This document shows positions 42,368 through 51,469 of a DNA stretch of 64,000 nt, piece by piece. The stretch comes from Kribbella sp. CA-293567 (GTDB taxonomy: Bacteria; Actinomycetota; Actinomycetes; Propionibacteriales; Kribbellaceae). Below the pieces are notes generated by a model. The model did not search any database, was not told where the DNA came from, and saw only the letters and a program-made list of their open reading frames with translations. How positions within the stretch are numbered: the first letter of the stretch is position 1; each line of letters opens with the position of its first letter. The stretch is from the NCBI RefSeq assembly GCF_027627575.1, contig NZ_CP114065.1:1-64000 (forward strand), read 5' to 3'. A program made the translations under genes and the position numbers.

Positions 42368-43600
42368 TCAGCTCAACCGGTCCGCCTTGGACTGAAGGTA
42401 GTTGCGTTCGGGGATCGACGTCGTCCGCCGGGCCGCCAGCAGGTAGCTCGCGCGGGCGCCGTCGAGATCTCCCGACAGCTCCAGCAGATGGGCGCGGACC
42501 GCCTCCAGGCGGTGGTGTTCGGTGATCCGCTGGTCGGAACCGAGCGGCTCCAGCAACGCGAGCCCCTCCTTCGGCCCGGTCGCCATCGCCACCGCCACGG
42601 CGTGGTTCAGCCGGACCATCGGGTTGTCGGAGATCTGTTCGAGCACCTGGTAGAGCGCGACGATCTGCGGCCAGTCGGTGTCCTCGGCCCGCTCAGCAGT
42701 CCCGTGCACCGCGGCGATCGCCGCCTGCACCTGGTACGGACCGAGCTGGGTCCGCGACAACGCGTCGCTGACCAGCGCCTCGCCTTCGACGATCGCCTGC
42801 TGGTTCCACTTCGAGCGATCCTGCTCGGCCAGCGGAATCAGCCCGCCGTCGGAATCGGTGCGAGCCGGCCGGCGCGCATCGGTCAGCAACATCAGGGCGA
42901 GCAGTCCCGCCACCTCGCCGTCGTCCGGCAGCAACCGGCGTACGCCGCGGACCAGCCGGATCGCCTCGGTGGTCAGCTCCGCGCTGTGCAGGGAAGAACC
43001 GGACGAGGCGGTGTAGCCCTCGTTGAAGATCAGGTACAGAACGTGCAGCACCGCACCCATCCGGGCGTCCCGCTCGGCCTCGGGCGGCATCTCGAAGGTG
43101 CTGCCGGCCTGCTTGATACTGCGCTTGGCCCGGCTGATCCGCTGCGCCATCGTTGCCTCGGGCACCAAGAACCCGGCCGCGATCTGCGCCGTGGTCAGAC
43201 CGCCGACGGCCCTGAGGGTCAAGGCGATCTGCGAGGCCGCCGACACAGCCGGATGGCAGCACAGGAACAACAGCGTCAAGGTGTCGTCCCGTCCACCCGG
43301 ATCGTCCACATCAGGTGCCGAGGCAACGAACTCCTCGGGCGCCGCCAGGTTGGCCGCGTTCTCCTCACGCTGCCGCCGGGCCGACTCGCTGCGGAGCAGA
43401 TCCACCAGCCGCCGCGAGCCGACTCTGATCAGCCAGCCTCGCGGATTGTCGGGCACACCTTCTTCCGGCCACTGCTGAGCAGCGGCGAGCAGAGCCTCCT
43501 GGACAGCCTCCTCGGCCAGGTCGAAGTGCCCGTAGTGCCGGACCAGCGCGCTGAGCACCTGCGGTGTCTCCTCGCGCAGCAGGGGTTCGAAGTCGCTCAC
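42368..43600 (-). CDS. ECF42-type RNA polymerase sigma factor
   Basis: 410 aa. Sigma regions 2 and 4 are in the first ~180 residues (LVRHYGHFDLAEEAVQEALL, WLIRVGSRRLVDLLRSES, LTLRAVGGLTTAQIAAGFLV, MAQRISRAKRSIKQAG), followed by a ~200-residue helical C-terminal extension with TPR-like packing, the mark of the ECF42 group (DUF6596). The GTG start overlaps the DGPF gene's stop (GTGA). ECF42 factors lack an anti-sigma partner and are always beside DGPF proteins, as here. Confidence 0.92.
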   Translation of the reverse strand: MSDFEPLLREETPQVLSALVRHYGHFDLAEEAVQEALLAAAQQWPEEGVPDNPRGWLIRVGSRRLVDLLRSESARRQREENAANLAAPEEFVASAPDVDDPGGRDDTLTLLFLCCHPAVSAASQIALTLRAVGGLTTAQIAAGFLVPEATMAQRISRAKRSIKQAGSTFEMPPEAERDARMGAVLHVLYLIFNEGYTASSGSSLHSAELTTEAIRLVRGVRRLLPDDGEVAGLLALMLLTDARRPARTDSDGGLIPLAEQDRSKWNQQAIVEGEALVSDALSRTQLGPYQVQAAIAAVHGTAERAEDTDWPQIVALYQVLEQISDNPMVRLNHAVAVAMATGPKEGLALLEPLGSDQRITEHHRLEAVRAHLLELSGDLDGARASYLLAARRTTSIPERNYLQSKADRLS

Positions 43601-43959
43601 ATCTCCAGCCCGGAGTTGTCCATCACGGGTCGCACCTCCACCGCCAGGTACTTCGCGTCCGGGATCCGGGCCGCGTACTCGATCGCCTGGTCGATGTCGT
43701 CGCACTCGACCAGGTAGAAGCCGGCCAGGTGCTCCTTCGCCTCGGCGTACGGGCCGTCGGTGGTGGTCCGGGTGTCGTCGCGGACCGAGACCGTCCTGGT
43801 GGTGATCGGATCGGCCAGGCCGGCGGCGCTGACCAGCATGCCCTGCTCGGTGAGCTCACGGCTCAGTTCTTCGTGTGACCGGGCCAGGCCCTCGCGCTGC
43901 GCGGCCGACAGTCCGGCCCAGCTCTCCGGGTTGCTGTAGATCAGCAGCATGTACTTCAC
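43597..43959 (-). CDS. DGPF/YCII-domain protein (ECF42 partner)
   Basis: 120 aa from GTG 43959 (VKYMLLIYSNPESW). The YCII-like fold with the conserved TDGPYAEAKEHLAGFYLVECDD motif is the DGPF family found with ECF42 sigma factors. It probably acts in the same stress or secondary-metabolism response, but its molecular role is unknown. Stop overlaps the sigma gene start. Confidence 0.92.
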   Translation of the reverse strand: MKYMLLIYSNPESWAGLSAAQREGLARSHEELSRELTEQGMLVSAAGLADPITTRTVSVRDDTRTTTDGPYAEAKEHLAGFYLVECDDIDQAIEYAARIPDAKYLAVEVRPVMDNSGLEM

Positions 43960-44133
43960 AGGCACCATCCTGACGGTCGCGGAGGTCCCGGCGACCCCCT
44001 CTCAGCTGGTACGTCGGAACAAGGGCCGGTGATTCGACCTCCCCGTACTGCGAGATGTCGAGCCGCGCCGGCGAGGTCCGACGTCCCCGGCAGTAGACGC
44101 CCAGCCTGGGCGTCCGCCGTACCGGAGGCCCTG

Positions 44134-45534
44134 ATGCCCAACGATCCGAAGCGCTGGTTCGCGCTCGCCCTGCTCTGCCTGACGGGATTCATGATCATCC
44201 TGGACGCGTCGATCGTGCTCGTCGCGGTGCCGTCGATCGAACGGGAGCTGACGTTCTCCGCCGGGGGCGTGCAGTGGGTGCCGAGTGGATATGCGCTGAT
44301 GTTCGGCGGGCTCTTGCTGCTCGGCGGCCGGGTGTCGGACCTGCTGGGCCGGCGACGCGTCCTGATCGCCGGGCTGATCCTCTTCGCCGCGTCCTCGCTG
44401 CTGTGCGGCTTCGCCTGGACAGGGGACGCGCTGGTGGTCGCACGCGGCCTGCAGGGCATCGCTGCCGCGGTACTGGCTCCTAGTGCGCTGTCCATCGTGA
44501 TGACGACATTCCCAGACGGCGCCGACCGGAACAAGGCGTTGGGGATCTGGGGAGCGACCAGCGGAGTCGGCGGTACCGCGGGGTCCCTGATCGGCGGGCC
44601 GGTCACCGACGGGCTCGGCTGGCAGTGGATCTTCTTCATCAACGTGCCCGTCTGCGTGCTGGTGATCGCCCTCGCTCCCGTACTGCTCAAGGACAGCCGG
44701 GGACCAGGCCGACGCGGCTTCGACCTTGCCGGCGCGGTCACGGTGACCGCCGCGCTGATCGTTCTCGTGTACGCCGTGATCGAGGCGCCGGCATCGTCAG
44801 CCGCTCGGACCACCTTGCTGGCCCTCGCCGCCATCGCGCTCTTCGCGTTGTTCGTGCTGATCGAGAAGCGTTCGGCGGCGCCGCTGGTGCCGTTGCGCAT
44901 CTTCCGGTCCCGGGCGGTGGTGGGCGGCAACCTGATCGGGATGACCTGGGGAATGGCCGCGTTCGGGCTGAGCTTCGTCTACACGCAGTACGCGCAACTG
45001 GCGCTGGGGGCGTCGGCGATCCGGTACGGGCTGATGTCGTCGGTGCTCGCGGCCGCGGCGGTCGGCGGCTCGATCGCCGGGCAGAACCTGGTCACGCGAG
45101 TCGGACCGCGCCCGGTCGCGGCCGTGTCGCTGATCCTGGCCGGTCTCGGCAGCACGGTGATGTCGCTCCTGTCGGCCTCGTCCGGGTACTTCGAGGTCGC
45201 GTTCTGGGGATTGATCCTCTTCGGTACGGGCCTGGGCGCGGGGTCGGTGGCCGGGTCGATCGCGGCTCTGAGCGAGGTGGCCGAGCAGGACTCCGGAGTG
45301 GCGTCCGGGCTGCAGAACGCGTCTTTCCAGATCGGCGGGGCGATGGGGATCGCGATCCTGTCGGCGGTGGCCGTCGGGCATACCGACGGGTTGACGCCGG
45401 CAGCGCTGGTGTCGGGGTACCAGGTTGCCTTCGCCGCCTGCTGGGCGTTCGTTGCCGTCGGTCTGGTCGGCGCCGGCCTGCTGGTCAGCAGGAAGCGTGC
45501 CGCAGTCCCTGAATCGGTGACCACCGGTGTGTGA
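44134..45534 (+). CDS. DHA2-type MFS exporter
   Basis: 466 aa, about 14 membrane helices. MFS drug:H+ antiporter-2 pattern: LDASIVLVAVPSIERELTFS, GGRVSDLLGRRRVLIAGL (motif A), LVVARGLQGIAAAVLAPSAL and FFINVPVCVLVIAL (motif C region). ATG 44134 has GGAGG five bases upstream. Divergent from the ECF42/DGPF pair, whose stress response might control it. Likely exports drugs or metabolites. Confidence 0.9.
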   Translation: MPNDPKRWFALALLCLTGFMIILDASIVLVAVPSIERELTFSAGGVQWVPSGYALMFGGLLLLGGRVSDLLGRRRVLIAGLILFAASSLLCGFAWTGDALVVARGLQGIAAAVLAPSALSIVMTTFPDGADRNKALGIWGATSGVGGTAGSLIGGPVTDGLGWQWIFFINVPVCVLVIALAPVLLKDSRGPGRRGFDLAGAVTVTAALIVLVYAVIEAPASSAARTTLLALAAIALFALFVLIEKRSAAPLVPLRIFRSRAVVGGNLIGMTWGMAAFGLSFVYTQYAQLALGASAIRYGLMSSVLAAAAVGGSIAGQNLVTRVGPRPVAAVSLILAGLGSTVMSLLSASSGYFEVAFWGLILFGTGLGAGSVAGSIAALSEVAEQDSGVASGLQNASFQIGGAMGIAILSAVAVGHTDGLTPAALVSGYQVAFAACWAFVAVGLVGAGLLVSRKRAAVPESVTTGV

Positions 45535-45537
45535 GCT

Positions 45538-45879
45538 TCAGGTGCTGAGGACCGTCTCGCGGAGTTCGACCCGGTCGCCGACGATGGCCGAGACCCGGCC
45601 GGCGATCTGTTGAGCCCGCTCGTCGTCGGTCACGTCGACCAGGAAGAAGCCCGCGAGTTGCTCCTTCGCCTCGCCGAACGGACCGTCGGTGACCACCCGG
45701 ACGCCGTCGCGGATCCGCACCACGCGCCCCTCGCCGGGCAGGGTGAGTCCTTCGGAACTGGCCAGCTCGCCGCTCGCGGCCAGCTCGCCCTTGTACGCCG
45801 TCAGTTCGCGAACCGCCAGCAGGTCGGCCGCGGAGCCGGTCCAGCTGTCGTCGCCATAGATCAGTACCAGGTACTTCAT
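45538..45879 (-). CDS. Second DGPF/YCII-domain protein
   Basis: 113 aa, MKYLVLIYGDDSWTGSA, with VVTDGPFGEAKEQLAGFFLVDV as the family motif. No sigma factor is attached to this copy; it ends 3 nt from the MFS exporter's stop. Probably a paralogue of the ECF42-linked copy. Confidence 0.88.
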   Translation of the reverse strand: MKYLVLIYGDDSWTGSAADLLAVRELTAYKGELAASGELASSEGLTLPGEGRVVRIRDGVRVVTDGPFGEAKEQLAGFFLVDVTDDERAQQIAGRVSAIVGDRVELRETVLST

Positions 45880-45911
45880 ACCGCGGGATCGTAACCACCC
45901 GAACCGACAGA

Positions 45912-45939
45912 ACCCCGCGAGCCCGAAGGCCCGCGGGGT
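45912..45939 (-). terminator. Terminator of the small membrane-protein gene
   Basis: ACCCCGCG (45912-45919) pairs with CGCGGGGT (45932-45939) around a 12-nt loop, just beyond the stop at 45961 on the minus strand and before the DGPF start. Confidence 0.7.
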
Positions 45940-45960
45940 CCTGACGCTCAGAAGGTCAGA

Positions 45961-46116
45961 TCAGAACCAGTGTCGCCGTCCCCCGACGGCACGACCGGTC
46001 GATCCCAGCAGGAACAACACTGCTCCGACGACGAGCAGCACGATGCCGATCGTCCACAGGATCGAGATCTTCAACAAGAATCCCAGTAACAACAGGATCA
46101 GTCCGAGGATGAGCAT
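45961..46116 (-). CDS. Small membrane protein (DUF6131-like)
   Basis: 51 aa from MLILGLILLLLGFLL, with AAGGGAGG upstream. Two hydrophobic helices (LILGLILLLLGFLLK and LWTIGIVLLVVGAVLFLLG) and a short basic tail (GRAVGGRRHWF) form a typical tiny actinobacterial membrane protein. Function unknown. Confidence 0.8.
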   Translation of the reverse strand: MLILGLILLLLGFLLKISILWTIGIVLLVVGAVLFLLGSTGRAVGGRRHWF

Positions 46117-46257
46117 GAAGCCTCCCTTATCTTTCTCCGGCCGCCAGGGCGGGATTGGCGGCGCCGATGTCTGGTGCCCAGCTCCAAACGTCGGCAATCG
46201 CGCCGGATTGCGACCGGCGTACCGGCGTACGGGGAGTCAGCGTCGCGGCACGCAGAG

Positions 46258-47037
46258 TCAGTCGTGCCAGGGGAACCGCGGCGCGCGCTTGCCGTGGAAC
46301 GCGGCGATGCCCTCGACCAGTTCACCGTTGGCGATCGTCTCCCGGTAGCGCTCGAACGCGAGCTGATCTGCGTCCGTGCCGGCGAGAAGCGCGTTGACGG
46401 TCTCCTTGGCCGAGCGGATCGTCAGCTGGGAACGCGACAGCAGAGTCGCGGCGAAGCCGGCCGCTGCGGCGTCGAGTTCGTCCTCGGGAACGACCCGGTC
46501 GACCAGGCCCTTCGCGTAGGCCTGGTCGGCAGTCAGCAGCTCACCGCTGAACAGCAGGTACTTCGTGGTCGCTGGTCCGACCAGGTCGAGCAGCACCTTG
46601 ATCGCGGCCGGCGGGTAGACCACTCCGATCCGGGCGGGCGTCACCCCGTACGTCGAACCGCTCGCCGCGAACCGGAAGTCGCAGTTGACGGCGATCTCGA
46701 GCCCACCGCCGATGCAGTGTCCCCGGATCACCGCGACGGTCGGCTTCGGGAACTCGCGCAGCGCTGCCTGGGCCCGCAGGTTGTGCGCCCTGAGCTCGGC
46801 CATCGGGTCGGCCGGGTCGCTGCCGGAGACCAGTTCGCCGATGTCGGCGCCTGCCGAGAAGCTCGGTCCGGCTCCGGTGACGAGGAGAACCTTCACCGCA
46901 GGGTCCGCGGCCAACTCCGCCAGCACGCCCGGCAGCGCCTCCCACATCGCCCGAGTGAGCGCGTTGCGCTTGGGTACTCGATCGATCACGAGGTGTGCCA
47001 CCGCACCCGTCCGGACGCCGAACCCGAGATCTTCCAT
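46258..47037 (-). CDS. Enoyl-CoA hydratase/isomerase family protein
   Basis: 259 aa crotonase fold. Oxyanion-hole segments GPSFSAGADIGELV and RGHCIGGGLEIAVNCDFRFA (with a Glu at the first crotonase Glu position) are clear. In the second Glu position the motif reads TPARIGVVYPPAA, Ala instead of Glu, so it is probably not a simple hydratase; an isomerase, hydrolase or decarboxylase role is possible. Ends in FPWHD. Single gene, divergent from the secreted protein at 47214. Confidence 0.88.
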   Translation of the reverse strand: MEDLGFGVRTGAVAHLVIDRVPKRNALTRAMWEALPGVLAELAADPAVKVLLVTGAGPSFSAGADIGELVSGSDPADPMAELRAHNLRAQAALREFPKPTVAVIRGHCIGGGLEIAVNCDFRFAASGSTYGVTPARIGVVYPPAAIKVLLDLVGPATTKYLLFSGELLTADQAYAKGLVDRVVPEDELDAAAAGFAATLLSRSQLTIRSAKETVNALLAGTDADQLAFERYRETIANGELVEGIAAFHGKRAPRFPWHD

Positions 47038-47213
47038 GACCGGCAGTCAAGCAGAGTCCACCCCTGCCGCCGCAGGCGAAATCAGCTCCGCTGAGCGTGC
47101 GGCATGTTCGCAATACGTTAAAACTCCGCGTCGGTTGGTGGACTCGTCAGGAAGTGTGCTTTGATCCTCCGGTCGATAACGTTTTGATCTCGGCAAGATT
47201 GGGTGGAACCGCA

Positions 47214-48191
47214 GTGGCTGAAGGACGGCATAGACAGGCGCGGCATCGTCAACCGCGCCCGAAGGTGATCGGCCCCGGCATCGTGAAGGTCGCGATCCCC
47301 GGCGCCGCGGTGGCACTGCTCGCCACCGGCTCCGCGGTCGCGTTTCCCGACGAGACCCCGCAGCAGAACGTTCCTACCGCCAGCTCGCCCCTGCAGCTGA
47401 AGCGTGAGGCACCGACCAGCCGGGACGCCCTTCGTCCCCCGCTCGATCTGACCCTGACCCAGGCGCCGAAGCCGAAGGCGAAGGCCACGCCGGTCGCGAA
47501 GCACCTCAAGAAGCAGGCTCCGATCCCGCGCCCGACGTCGATCAAGACGCGCGCCGCCGAGAGCGCCAAGACGGTCCTGCCGCCGAAGATCACCGGCAGC
47601 AAGTACACGACCACCGATGTGAACCTCTGGTCCGCGCCGGTCAGCGGCTCGCTGCTGACCGTCCTGGAAAAGGGCACCAAGGTCTCGGTCACCGGCAAGA
47701 TCCAGGGCGCGTTCGCCGAGGTCGTCAACGACGGCGTCTCGCGCTGGGTCAAGGCGCAGTACCTGGCCGCGACCAAGCCGGTCGACAAGCCGGCCACCGA
47801 AGGCAGCTCGTCACAGGCGCCCTGCAAGTCCGGCTCCAGCGTCGAGGACGGCCTGACCCCGGACGCGATCCGGGTGCACCGCGCGATCTGCAACCTGTTC
47901 CCGTCCGTCACGTCGTACGGCGGTCTGCGCAGCGGCGACAGCGGCAGCGAGCACTCCAGCGGCCGTGGGCTCGACATCATGGTCACCGGCCAGACCGGCC
48001 AGGAGATCGCCGACTGGCTCCGGGCCAACCGCAAGGCCATGGGCGTCAGCGAACTGATCTGGGAGCAGAAGATCTGGACGGTCGAGCGCAGCAGCGAAGG
48101 CTGGCGCTCGATGGAGGACCGTGGCGGCGACACGGCCAACCACGTGGACCACGTGCACGTCAGCGTGTACGGCAACTCCGGTACCGCCTGA
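47214..48191 (+). CDS. Secreted SH3-like / peptidase-like protein
   Basis: 325 aa from GTG 47214 (GGTGGA about 7 nt upstream). A basic N-terminus and membrane helix (KVAIPGAAVALLATGSAVAF), a Pro/Lys-rich linker, an SH3-like domain (KYTTTDVNLWSAPVSGSLLT, VTGKIQGAFAEVVNDGVSRW) and a C-terminal domain with GGLRSGDSGSEHSSGRGLDI, then HVDHVHVSVYG. The last motifs match the VanY-like/ARB-07466-type fold with Zn-type His and Asp. It likely acts on peptidoglycan (inference). Confidence 0.85.
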   Translation: MAEGRHRQARHRQPRPKVIGPGIVKVAIPGAAVALLATGSAVAFPDETPQQNVPTASSPLQLKREAPTSRDALRPPLDLTLTQAPKPKAKATPVAKHLKKQAPIPRPTSIKTRAAESAKTVLPPKITGSKYTTTDVNLWSAPVSGSLLTVLEKGTKVSVTGKIQGAFAEVVNDGVSRWVKAQYLAATKPVDKPATEGSSSQAPCKSGSSVEDGLTPDAIRVHRAICNLFPSVTSYGGLRSGDSGSEHSSGRGLDIMVTGQTGQEIADWLRANRKAMGVSELIWEQKIWTVERSSEGWRSMEDRGGDTANHVDHVHVSVYGNSGTA

Positions 48192-48205
48192 GTTCCACAG
48201 CATTC

Positions 48206-48248
48206 GCCGAAAGCCCGGCCTCGGAACGATCGAGGCCGGGCTTTCGGC
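48206..48248. terminator. Strong bidirectional terminator
   Basis: GCCGAAAGCCCGGCCTCG pairs perfectly with CGAGGCCGGGCTTTCGGC around a 7-nt loop: 18 bp. It lies between convergent genes ending at 48191 and 48260. Confidence 0.9.
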
Positions 48249-48259
48249 TGCTCCGGGCT

Positions 48260-49549
48260 TCAGGCCGGCGTCAGGTTGTGGTTCAGGTGGAAGAAGTTGT
48301 CCGGGTCGTAGGCGCGCTTCACCGCGCGGAGGCGGATCAGGTCCGCTTCCCCGTACGCCGACGCTGCCTGGCCGGGGTCGGCGAGGAAGTTGAGGAACGT
48401 GCGGCCGGTGGTACGTAGTACCGGGGCCAGCGTTGGGACTTCCTGGTCGATGATCAGCGAGTACGACGCCTCGCGGTGGCCGACCGGGCCGGCGTCCGGG
48501 CCGGGGTGAGCCATCGCGCCGCCCCAGTGGCGGATCTCGACGGTCTCGTAGGTGAGCTCGGCCAGTGCGTCGAGCAGGTCGTCCGGGAGGGTGTCGAGCA
48601 GGTCGAGGTAGCGGGCCGGGGTGCCGCCCATCGCGGACTCGCCGTACGGCGTGGTCTTCAGCTCACCGGCGAGGATCGGGCCGGCTTGGTCGAACAGCGG
48701 CTTGAGCAGGTGCTCGGCCAGATCTGCTTCACCGGAATACGAGGCCTTGATCGCCAGGGCGCGAGTAGTTGTGCCGGGGAGGCGGGTCAGCAGGATGGCG
48801 GTGCTCAGCTCGTTGGGGATGGTGGCGGACCAGTCGCGGTAGAACTTGAGCGTCTCGGCCGCGTTGTCGACGGCGAAGTAGACGGTGCCCGAGTGCACTT
48901 GCGGTACGGCGTACAGGCGGAACTCGAGTGAGGTGACGATGCCGAAGTTGCCGCTGCCGCCGCGGAGCGCCCAGAACAGGTCCGGATGCTCGTCGGCGCT
49001 CGCGGTGACCAACCGGCCGTCTGCCGTGACGACCTCGGCTCGGACCACGCTGTCGGCCGCGAAGCCGTACTTGCGGGCCAGCCAGCCAACACCTCCGCCC
49101 AGCGTGTACCCGGTGACTCCGACGTCCCGCGAGGAGCCTGCCAGCGGCGCTAGTCCGAATTGACCAGCCGCGTCGACCACTGCGCCCCAGCGGGTGCCGG
49201 GCCCGACCTTGGCGAGCTTGCGCTGCGGGTCGACCAGTACCGACGTCATGGCAGTGGTCTTGAGCAGGATGCCGCCGTCAGCCGGCACTCGCGTCCCATG
49301 CCCAGTCGCCTGTACTGCGAGCGGCAACCCAAGGCGCCGAGCCGTGCGGACAGCCGCCTGCACGTCTGCTCGACTGCCGGCCTCCGCCACGACCAGCGGG
49401 CGAGAGTCGAAGGTGGGGACGACCGACTGCCGCAGTACGTCGTACTGCGCGTCCCCTGGCTGGTGTACGTCGCCACTGAACCCCGAACCGAGCAGTTCGC
49501 CCGCAACCTCGCTACAGGTCACCGCTGCCATGTAGGCCTGCACGCTCAT
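48260..49549 (-). CDS. FAD-linked oxidase (berberine-bridge enzyme-like)
   Basis: 429 aa from ATG 49549 with AAGGAGAAG upstream. PCMH-type FAD domain: VVAEAGSRADVQAAVRTARR, VQATGHGTRVPADGG (His for covalent FAD), GSSRDVGVTGYTLGGGVGWLARKYG, and a C-terminal BBE segment (DLIRLRAVKRAYDPDNFFHLNHNL). The second covalent Cys is replaced by Ser in SSRDVG, so FAD is held by one bond only. Substrate unknown; such enzymes oxidise sugars or secondary metabolites. Confidence 0.92.
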   Translation of the reverse strand: MSVQAYMAAVTCSEVAGELLGSGFSGDVHQPGDAQYDVLRQSVVPTFDSRPLVVAEAGSRADVQAAVRTARRLGLPLAVQATGHGTRVPADGGILLKTTAMTSVLVDPQRKLAKVGPGTRWGAVVDAAGQFGLAPLAGSSRDVGVTGYTLGGGVGWLARKYGFAADSVVRAEVVTADGRLVTASADEHPDLFWALRGGSGNFGIVTSLEFRLYAVPQVHSGTVYFAVDNAAETLKFYRDWSATIPNELSTAILLTRLPGTTTRALAIKASYSGEADLAEHLLKPLFDQAGPILAGELKTTPYGESAMGGTPARYLDLLDTLPDDLLDALAELTYETVEIRHWGGAMAHPGPDAGPVGHREASYSLIIDQEVPTLAPVLRTTGRTFLNFLADPGQAASAYGEADLIRLRAVKRAYDPDNFFHLNHNLTPA

Positions 49550-49640
49550 CGCACTTCTCCTTCTGGTGTTCCTGCCTCTTGCACACACGTCGAAAGCGAT
49601 CGGGCCAGATAGACACGGCGGCGGAATATTCTTTTGAGTT

Positions 49641-50387
49641 ATGCCTCAGACGCACTTGGTGACCACGCAGGGCGACCTGGTCACCAAGCAGTACGTCTCC
49701 TGCCCCCGCAACGAGCACGTCCGCGAGTGGTCAGCGCTGCACGCCCTACCCCCGGGTCTCGGGCCGAAACCGGTGTCGCTGGACCTAAGCGGTCTAGTGC
49801 TGGTGATGTCCTGGGTGCCGGGTCAGCCGCTGGCCGGTGCGCTCACGCCTGGTCAACTGGATGGGCTCGAGGTGGCTCTACGGGCACTGTGGGCTCAGCC
49901 GGCAGATGCGCTGGAGCCCATCGGGGTGCCGGAGCTGCTGGCTCGGGTGAGGACCGCCATCGCGTCGTACCGCGGGGAGGGGGTTGTCGGAGAAGCGCAT
50001 GACGCGGCTGCGGCTTGGCTCGATGGTGGCGAGGTCGAGCGGTTGCTGCTGCCCGGCGTACCGGTGATCGGGCATGGTGATCCCAACCTGTCGAACTATC
50101 TGTGGGACGGGGCGCGCGTGCGGATCGTCGACTTCGAGGACGCTGGCGTGAGCGACCTGGCGGTCGAACTGGCCAACCTGGTCGAGCACATTGCTGGCCG
50201 GGGTACCGACTGGAGTGGCTTCGCCGATCGCTTCACCGTCGACCAGCGACGACTGCTCAGCGCGCGGCGGCTGTGGGCGTGCTTCTGGCTGACGCTGCTG
50301 CGTCCGGGTGAGCCGGCCGAAAGCCGAAACTCACCGGGGACGGGGTTGCTCCAGAGTCAGCGCGTGTTGCGCTTGCTGGCGAGGTAG
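49641..50387 (+). CDS. Phosphotransferase (APH fold)
   Basis: 248 aa. Kinase-like fold with VIGHGDPNLSNYLWDGARVRIVDFEDAGVSDLAVELAN: the catalytic HGDxxxxN and the metal-binding DFED. N-lobe is short (LVTKQYVSCPRNEHVREW, LVMSWVPGQPL). Similar to homoserine-kinase- or choline-kinase-like phosphotransferases; the substrate is unclear. Divergent from the FAD oxidase. Confidence 0.85.
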   Translation: MPQTHLVTTQGDLVTKQYVSCPRNEHVREWSALHALPPGLGPKPVSLDLSGLVLVMSWVPGQPLAGALTPGQLDGLEVALRALWAQPADALEPIGVPELLARVRTAIASYRGEGVVGEAHDAAAAWLDGGEVERLLLPGVPVIGHGDPNLSNYLWDGARVRIVDFEDAGVSDLAVELANLVEHIAGRGTDWSGFADRFTVDQRRLLSARRLWACFWLTLLRPGEPAESRNSPGTGLLQSQRVLRLLAR

Positions 50388-50410
50388 GCAGCTGATCTGC
50401 CCACACCAGT

Positions 50411-51211
50411 TCACCGATCCACTGCCCTCATGGCGGATGCTAGTACTGCGCGAAACACGAAGAGGCGGGTGTCTTCGGCTACTGGCTGTTGGTGCCAGCC
50501 GGCGTGGATATGGATGTCGGTGAAGCCGGCTTGGTGCAGGGCGGTGGTGAGCGCTTCCGCCGTACGGAAGTAGAGAGTGGTGGTGTAGACGGCATCGCTG
50601 CCGTCCTCGAAGACGTTGTGGGCGTCGAAGACCACCCGCCCATCGTCTACCTCCGAGACCTCCATCCACTCGCGGAGGTGACCGGCCGGTGTATCGCGTT
50701 CGCAGTACGTCGCCTCCGGGGTCCACTGTTCCCAGGCGCGCGCGGCGGGGTTGCGGCTCTCGAAGCTGAGGACTCCGCCGGGGCGCAGTACTGCGGCCAG
50801 CGCGTCGAGAACCCAGGGGAGATCGTTGGGGCTGATGTGCATCATCGTGTTCCCGGTGCTGACCGCCAGATCCGCATCGCCGGTGCGCTCGATCGCGCTG
50901 GCGTCGCCGTCCACCCAGGTGACGGCGTCAGCGCCCGGCTGCCGCTGCGCGTACCCCAGCATCGTCGCGCTCGGATCGATGCCGATGACCACTCGTCCCG
51001 GAGCAGCGAACGCTCTGGTCAGCAGGCCGGTTCCGCAGCCGAGATCGACGATCTTCGTGGCGCCCAGCTCGGCGGCAAGGCCGAGAAAGTACTCGTGATC
51101 GTCACCGCTTCCGTTGTCGCCGTCGTACAAACCGACCAGCCGCTCATCGCCGTACGGATCTGCAGTCACAGAGCGCACGGTAGGGGCCGCCGAGGTGAAG
51201 CGCGAACGCAT
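50411..51211 (-). CDS. Class I SAM-dependent methyltransferase
   Basis: 266 aa. Motif I VDLGCGTGLLTRAFA, then VVIGIDPSATMLGYAQRQPG, DLAVSTGNTMMHIS, and the late FEDGSDAVYTTTLYFRTAEALTTALHQAGFTDIHI common to UbiE/SmtA-like enzymes. Start ATG lies 1 nt after the stop of a methyltransferase remnant; a GTG at the VTADPYG residue is an alternative. Substrate unknown. Confidence 0.85.
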   Translation of the reverse strand: MRSRFTSAAPTVRSVTADPYGDERLVGLYDGDNGSGDDHEYFLGLAAELGATKIVDLGCGTGLLTRAFAAPGRVVIGIDPSATMLGYAQRQPGADAVTWVDGDASAIERTGDADLAVSTGNTMMHISPNDLPWVLDALAAVLRPGGVLSFESRNPAARAWEQWTPEATYCERDTPAGHLREWMEVSEVDDGRVVFDAHNVFEDGSDAVYTTTLYFRTAEALTTALHQAGFTDIHIHAGWHQQPVAEDTRLFVFRAVLASAMRAVDR

Positions 51212-51405
51212 TTACAGCGCCGCTGGCTGCATCGAGGCCTCGCGTAGCAGTTCCGCGACCTCGGCCGGCTGTTGGCGGTAGAAGTCGAGCGTGATCGGCG
51301 TCCCGGAGTACTCCGTCCGCTGGGTCACGTCGTCGCCGATCTGGAACGCCAGCATCACGCGTCGTACGACTTCCGGGTGGCGGCGACGAAGGTTGCGTCC
51401 ATCAT
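51212..51405 (-). pseudogene. Methyltransferase gene with internal deletion
   Basis: From 51405 the sequence reads MMDATFVAATRKSYDA then stops, the usual opening of a SAM methyltransferase. Overlapping it, in another frame, VMLAFQIGDDVTQRTEYSGT, then PITLDFYRQQPAEVAELLREASM, matches the C-terminal part of the same enzyme type. About 150-180 internal residues, including the SAM motif, are missing and the two ends are out of frame. It lies directly upstream of an intact methyltransferase. Confidence 0.6.
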
Positions 51406-51469
51406 GCGTGGAGACGGTAACTGCCACCACCGACAGGCACGATGTCTGACGACGGGTCGGACGTGAACT

